From: CAKRJP01 sp963658085 | GTDB taxonomy: Bacteria > Bacillota > Clostridia > Lachnospirales > Lachnospiraceae | DNA length: 18,008 nt | Assembly: GCA_963658085.1 (NCBI GenBank) | Contig: CAVKOU010000042.1 | Location: forward strand, 1-18,008 | Reading direction: 5' to 3' | Part shown: positions 14,391-18,008 of the stretch, in pieces | Numbering within the stretch: position 1 is the first letter of the stretch | How the letters are laid out: each line of letters opens with the position of its first letter | Made by a program: the position numbers and the translations under genes | The notes under the pieces: generated by a model | The model's database searches: none | Seen by the model: the letters and a program-made list of their open reading frames with translations, nothing else | Told to the model about the DNA's origin: nothing

Positions 14391-15002
14391 ATGAACGAAG
14401 AAACAAAGGAACTATCAAAACAGCAGCAAAAATCGAAAGAAACCAAAGATCGTATTTTTAAAGCTGCTAAGAAAATATTACAAAAGAAGGGATATGACCA
14501 TCTTTCTATAAAGAATATCTGTGAGGAAGCTCATGTATCCAACGGAAGCTTTTATCATCATTTTAAGACCAAAGATGATCTTCTCTCCTATTATATTGAA
14601 GAGCAGCCTAGCATTAACCCGAATCTTTTGGACCTTCCAAAGAATCCTGCGGAGGCAAAAAAAGCAATTATAGAGGTTTATCTCAATTACGTACGTTACT
14701 GTCAGGAGCTGGGTGTTGGATTTATGTCTAATTATTATACACCTCAAAACCAATCTCTAAATCCCCTGATTCGTACGGAGCGTCCCTATCCTATCGTGAC
14801 GGTTCACGACTATCTGCAAAAGGCTCTGGATGCCGGTGTCATTTCCTTTAACGCTGATCTTTCTGACGTCACCACCGATATCCGAATGATCGTCATCGGT
14901 AATGTATTTGAATGGTGCCTAAAGGGAGGGGATGCTGATATTGAGAAAAATATGGAACGGTCTCTTTCTACTTATTTGGATGGTCTTTTTCTTACGTCTT
15001 AA
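14391..15002 (+). CDS. TetR/AcrR family transcriptional regulator
   Basis: This is a 203-aa one-domain-plus-ligand-domain repressor. The N-terminal DNA-binding region matches TetR_N: RIFKAAKKIL (21-30), LSIKNICEEAHVSNGSFYHH (38-57), then FKTKDDLL (58-65). The C-terminal part (about 75-203) is helical and divergent, so the ligand cannot be told. A polar, Lys/Gln-rich lead of 20 residues precedes the domain. AAAAAGG lies about 7 nt before the ATG. It is divergent from tex and the ABC exporter, the usual arrangement for an exporter regulator. It is also just upstream of gdpD and the PAP2 gene on its own strand, which are alternative targets. Confidence 0.9.
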   Translation: MNEETKELSKQQQKSKETKDRIFKAAKKILQKKGYDHLSIKNICEEAHVSNGSFYHHFKTKDDLLSYYIEEQPSINPNLLDLPKNPAEAKKAIIEVYLNYVRYCQELGVGFMSNYYTPQNQSLNPLIRTERPYPIVTVHDYLQKALDAGVISFNADLSDVTTDIRMIVIGNVFEWCLKGGDADIEKNMERSLSTYLDGLFLTS

Positions 15003-15044
15003 AAACAAAAAGTGAAGATTTCCGTGTAAAGGAGGTAATTTGCT

Positions 15045-15866
15045 ATGAAATGGGTTCTACTAATTATCCTTTTATTATTTTTACTATATTTGTTTATGAT
15101 CAGCCCCCGGTTATCTTTCAAGAAACGGATGAATGCCTACGAGGGTGTGATGTTCGCCCACCGAGGATATCATGATATCGATCAGGGGATTCCGGAAAAT
15201 TCCATGTCGGCCTTCAGACGAGCCATGGATCACGGCTATGGCATCGAGCTGGATGTACATCTAACAAAGGACGGGGAAGTTGTGGTTTTTCACGATGATA
15301 CCCTAAAGAGAATTTGCGGTTCTACAGAAACAGTAGAGGAACTTACCGCAAAAGAACTTACCGGCCGAAGACTCTCAGAAACCTGGGAACGGATTCCGCT
15401 TTTTAGCGATGTTTTAAAACTTGTAAATGGTCAGGTGCCACTTTTAATCGAACTTAAGATTCCTACCAAGGAAGCAGATGAGCTTTGTAGTAAAGTCAAC
15501 AGCATTTTAAAAAATTATAATGGCCCCTATTTGATTCAATCTTTTAATACCATGGGACTTAAATGGTATAAGAAGAATGCGCCTCATGTACTTCGCGGGC
15601 AACTTTCTTCTAATCTTGTAAAGTCTGATCCTGACAAGCCCTGGATTTTCCGTTTTGCCGTTAAGCATATGCTTTGCAATGCCCTGGGGCGCCCAGATTT
15701 TATTTCTTATAAGTTACTGGATCTTCCAAATCCAAGCCTTAAAATTCTAAAATATTTTTACAAAACCCCCGTGGCTGTATGGACCTTAAGAACCCCATCC
15801 GCTCTTCGAACAGGAAAGAGGCACTATGATATGCAGATTTTTGAAAATCGATGTAAAAAATCTTAA
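15045..15866 (+). CDS. membrane-anchored glycerophosphodiester phosphodiesterase
   Basis: GDPD enzymes hydrolyse glycerophosphodiesters to an alcohol and glycerol 3-phosphate in phospholipid turnover or phosphate scavenging. An N-terminal hydrophobic segment (3-20) should anchor the protein with the catalytic domain probably outside. The TIM-barrel GDPD motifs are intact: HRG (39-41), PENS (50-53), ELDVH (68-72, E68 and D70 as metal ligands) and FHDD (82-85, catalytic H83). It is 273 aa, of normal length, although the usual DMQIFEGF-like end here reads MQIFENRCKKS. AAAGGAGG precedes the ATG at ideal spacing, 42 bp after tetR. Co-transcription with tetR is likely. Confidence 0.92.
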   Translation: MKWVLLIILLLFLLYLFMISPRLSFKKRMNAYEGVMFAHRGYHDIDQGIPENSMSAFRRAMDHGYGIELDVHLTKDGEVVVFHDDTLKRICGSTETVEELTAKELTGRRLSETWERIPLFSDVLKLVNGQVPLLIELKIPTKEADELCSKVNSILKNYNGPYLIQSFNTMGLKWYKKNAPHVLRGQLSSNLVKSDPDKPWIFRFAVKHMLCNALGRPDFISYKLLDLPNPSLKILKYFYKTPVAVWTLRTPSALRTGKRHYDMQIFENRCKKS

Positions 15867-15882
15867 CAATTGGTGAAGTCGG

Positions 15883-15911
15883 TTGTTGATTTTCAAGTTT
15901 CATGTTATAAT
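15883..15911 (+). promoter_or_regulatory. promoter of the PAP2 gene
   Basis: TTGTTG (15883-15888), a 17-nt spacer and TATAAT (15906-15911) preceded by TGT (extended -10). The predicted start near 15918 is about 60 nt before the PAP2 start codon. I see no terminator after gdpD, so this may be an internal promoter. Confidence 0.65.
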
Positions 15912-15976
15912 CCCTCAGAAACAAAATCCTTTAGCGATTGTTCCAAGGAGTAAATGATTAGAAAGGGAGTCCTAGT

Positions 15977-16645
15977 ATGGGATTTATAGAAAAATTTAAG
16001 GGAACGGCTAAGAAATATAATCACGCATGGGTATTTTTATATATGTTTATTTATTTGCCATGGTTTCATTACTTAGAGACCAGAACAAATGTAACCTATT
16101 ATATTATCCATTCACCACTGGATGACTATATTCCATTTTTGGAGATTTTCATTGTGCCTTATCTGTTATGGTTTTTGTATATGGCAGTGGCAGCTTTTTA
16201 TTTTTTCTTTACCAACAAGAGAGATTTTTATCGATTAGCCTCCTTTTTGGTAGCGGGTATGACAGCATTCTTAGTAATCTGTACCGTCTTTCCAAATGGA
16301 TTAAACCTACGACCTACAACCTTCGCCAGAGATAATATATTTACAGCTCTCGTGGCAAAGCTTTATGCTACAGATACATCGACCAATGTCCTTCCCAGTA
16401 TTCATGTATATAATTCATTAGGAATTGCCATTGCGATCTCTCACTCAGAGACTTTAAAGAAACATCCTCGTGTCTGTCAGGGAGCCTATATTTTAACTGC
16501 ACTCATCATCATGTCCACCATGTTCTTAAAACAACATTCTGTAACAGATGTAACTGCAGGTTTTGTAATGGCTATGGTAGTTTATCCACTTGTTTATGTC
16601 AGTGAAAGAAGCAACGAGCCAAAATTATCCCGTCAGTGGATTTAA
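15977..16645 (+). CDS. PAP2-family membrane phosphatase
   Basis: This is a 222-aa integral membrane protein with about six hydrophobic segments (roughly 17-33, 53-78, 86-104, 145-155, 168-184, 192-208). Phosphatase signature parts are visible: RP (112-113) for motif 1, LPSIH (139-143) for motif 2 and KQHSVTD (185-191) for motif 3, with H143, H187 and D191 as the likely catalytic residues. The motif 3 Ser-Arg of classical members reads Ser-Thr (180-181), and the motif 1 Lys is absent. These changes resemble the Aur1/inositol-phosphorylceramide-synthase-like branch. It may dephosphorylate or transfer lipid phosphates, and the substrate is unknown. AAAGGGAG precedes the ATG. It follows gdpD, another phospholipid-related gene. 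Confidence 0.85.
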   Translation: MGFIEKFKGTAKKYNHAWVFLYMFIYLPWFHYLETRTNVTYYIIHSPLDDYIPFLEIFIVPYLLWFLYMAVAAFYFFFTNKRDFYRLASFLVAGMTAFLVICTVFPNGLNLRPTTFARDNIFTALVAKLYATDTSTNVLPSIHVYNSLGIAIAISHSETLKKHPRVCQGAYILTALIIMSTMFLKQHSVTDVTAGFVMAMVVYPLVYVSERSNEPKLSRQWI

Positions 16646-16657
16646 AATTTAGGATTT

Positions 16658-16690
16658 AAAAAGCATCTCCGATTTGGAGATGCCTTTTTT
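16658..16690. terminator. bidirectional intrinsic terminator between the PAP2 gene and mutY
   Basis: GCATCTCC (16663-16670) and GGAGATGC (16676-16683) pair around loop GATTT. The plus strand continues CTTTTTT, and the minus strand is followed by TTTTT (complement of 16658-16662). It serves both convergent genes. Confidence 0.92.
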
Positions 16691-16739
16691 AACTATTCAA
16701 TACTCCATTCGCAAAATACAGTTTCATAACTCTGAATAG

Positions 16740-17843
16740 TTACATATTCTTTGTTATATTATAGGCTGCAAAGGCAGAAGGAATAGAATACTGCTCCTTA
16801 ATATCCTTCGGACTGACAAATAAGAAATCCTCTTTATTGGTCTTCTCTAGCTCATCCACAATAATCTCATAGCCAATCATATGCCATTCAATATGACTAA
16901 AAATATGTTCTGCAGATTTCAGCTTTTTTATTCGCACTGGCATCAGTCCGATGTCTTTACAGTATCTCATCACCTGATTTTCGTCTAAATGCCCCTCTAA
17001 ATTAGGGAATTCATACATTCCGGCAAGCAATCCTTTAGAATCTCGCTTGTGCAGGGCCAATTGATCATTATCCCGAAAGATCAGAACCGTCTTCTTTTGA
17101 ATTTTTCTTTTTTGTGTCTTGTTTTTTACCGGAATCTTTAAAATCAGATCTTGAATCCTTGCCTGGCAAATCTCTTTCAACGGACAGATTTCACATTTAG
17201 GTTCCCCATTTGGCACACACACGATCGCTCCAAGCTCGATTAGTCCCTGATTAAAATCTGAGGAAAAATCTTCGGGAATAATCCCCTCTAATCCTCTCTC
17301 CACTTTTGTTTTTGTACTCTGTTTTGCAATATCACTTGTATCAGCAGTAATTCTGGTAATGACACGCAAAACATTTCCATCTACCGCCGGTTTTGGAAGG
17401 CCAAAGGCGAATGAACTGATGGCCCCTGCGGTGTAGCTTCCGATGCCGGGAAGATTTAAAATCGCCTCATAGCTATCAGGAAATAGGCCTTGATAATCTA
17501 TCTGAATCTGACAGGCTGCTTTTTTCATGTTTCGCACCCGGTTATAATAACCCAAACCTTCCCAAAGCTTTAATAATTGATCTTCTTTAGCCTCCGCCAA
17601 ATCTGAGATTTCCGGCAAGACTTCCAAGAATCTTTGATAATAAGCTTTTACCGCCTCCACTCTGGTCTGCTGCAGCATAATCTCCGACACCCAAACATGA
17701 TATGGCGTGGGGTCCACTCTCCAGGGCAATTCTCTCTTATTTTCCTGATACCAGGGAATAATCAAATCCGGCAGGTTCCTTGGAATCTGCCGGATCTTTC
17801 CTTCATTATTTTCCCGGTCATTTTTTCTCTGACCACTACTCAT
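16740..17843 (-). CDS. mutY: A/G-specific adenine DNA glycosylase
   Basis: MutY removes adenine mispaired with 8-oxoguanine. Residue numbers below count from the longer frame's GTG at 17870. The catalytic Glu is in SEIMLQQT (E63), the helix-hairpin-helix is LPGIGSYTAG (140-149, with the Tyr typical of MutY), and the catalytic Asp is D164 in VDGNV. The iron-sulfur cluster uses Cys 218, 226, 229 and 235 (C-x7-C-x2-C-x5-C, one residue longer in the first gap than E. coli). The C-terminal NUDIX-like 8-oxoG-sensing domain (about 258-376) includes IFSHIEWHM (323-331). I prefer the ATG at 17841-17843 (367 aa), with GAGG about 11 nt upstream. The GTG at 17870 lacks a ribosome binding site and lies inside the repeat. 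Confidence 0.94.
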   Translation of the reverse strand: MSSGQRKNDRENNEGKIRQIPRNLPDLIIPWYQENKRELPWRVDPTPYHVWVSEIMLQQTRVEAVKAYYQRFLEVLPEISDLAEAKEDQLLKLWEGLGYYNRVRNMKKAACQIQIDYQGLFPDSYEAILNLPGIGSYTAGAISSFAFGLPKPAVDGNVLRVITRITADTSDIAKQSTKTKVERGLEGIIPEDFSSDFNQGLIELGAIVCVPNGEPKCEICPLKEICQARIQDLILKIPVKNKTQKRKIQKKTVLIFRDNDQLALHKRDSKGLLAGMYEFPNLEGHLDENQVMRYCKDIGLMPVRIKKLKSAEHIFSHIEWHMIGYEIIVDELEKTNKEDFLFVSPKDIKEQYSIPSAFAAYNITKNM

Positions 17844-17851
17844 ATGCTTTT

Positions 17852-18008
17852 TTTCCTCTGCTGTGAGCACTTGGCGAGGTATTCTCGAGCCTAGTGCGAA
17901 CGCACATCTTGATACTTAGCGAGGTATTCTCGAGCTTAGTAGCAAGATGTTTCCTCTGTTCTGAGCACTTGGCGAGGTATTCTCGAGCCTAGTGCGAACG
18001 CACATCTT
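17852..18008. repeat. tandem hairpin repeats in A-B-A order, running off the window
   Basis: Copies A1 (17852-17910) and A2 (17950-18008) are 59 bp with two differences. Between them lies a related unit B (17902-17949) sharing the core GCGAGGTATTCTCGAGC. Each unit can form CGAG-GTATT-CTCG with a 2-nt bulge and a longer outer stem. B is also flanked by ACATCTTG/CAAGATGT arms (17903-17910/17942-17949). The stems differ by paired changes (GG/CC to AG/CT, C-G to T-A), so pairing is kept. All three have the same orientation. Core spacing is 45 and then 53 bp. The array probably continues beyond 18008. I recognise no gene here. Confidence 0.85.

Noticed and set aside
14255..14446. 63-codon minus-strand open frame in the tex-tetR gap
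   Set aside because: It overlaps the tetR promoter and leader, has no ribosome binding site, and its Phe/Ser/Cys-rich translation looks like a shadow.
17852..18008. CRISPR array
   Set aside because: The repeats are themselves long imperfect hairpins with related sequence between them, uneven spacing (45 and 53 bp) and no unique spacers or cas genes.

Overview
The window looks like chromosomal core sequence from a low-to-moderate GC Clostridia bacterium, most likely a Lachnospiraceae member. This is an inference from three things: strong AAGGAGG-type ribosome binding sites; the tsaE-tsaB-rimI...tsaD arrangement, an FMN-riboswitch-controlled ribU and a HelD protein; and a paired ABC exporter whose sequence style (linker insertion, GGTGSAKT P-loop) I associate with that family. 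I see no phage, integrase, transposase, CRISPR or defence genes.

Layout. (1) Positions 1-305: two tRNA-Ser genes (GGA and UGA anticodons) on the minus strand, neither encoding CCA, with a terminator-like hairpin between them and a good promoter before the first. (2) 412-4916, minus strand: a likely operon tsaE-tsaB-rimI-rnz-tsaD-ispD, mixing t6A tRNA modification, ribosomal protein acetylation, tRNA 3' processing and isoprenoid synthesis. It has an extended -10 promoter just upstream. (3) 4985-6105, minus strand: a monocistronic riboflavin-uptake unit (promoter, FMN aptamer, intrinsic terminator, ribU, terminator). (4) 6143-14080, minus strand: tex, then two half-transporters of a heterodimeric ABC exporter, then helD. 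tex has a near-consensus promoter. (5) 14081-14390: a divergent control region with two inverted repeats, the tetR promoter, and a hairpin plus T-run inside the tetR leader. (6) 14391-16645, plus strand: a TetR regulator, a membrane-anchored glycerophosphodiester phosphodiesterase and a PAP2-type membrane phosphatase, closed by a bidirectional terminator. (7) 16740-17843, minus strand: mutY. (8) 17852-18008: a tandem set of related hairpin repeats that runs off the window edge and abuts the mutY start.

How the parts relate. TsaB, TsaD and TsaE supply the t6A37 threonylcarbamoyl-transfer machinery (TsaC/Sua5 is not in this window). RNase Z trims tRNA 3' ends, and the two downstream tRNAs are of the CCA-less type that needs it. 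The TetR gene is divergent from the tex-ABC transcript and is the natural candidate regulator of the exporter. HelD (RNA polymerase recycling) and Tex (S1/YqgF transcription-associated protein) bracket the exporter.

Most of the window is conventional. The items most worth a second look are the covarying hairpin repeats at the right edge, the possible attenuator in the tetR leader, and an 8-base complementarity that suggests how the FMN switch could work.
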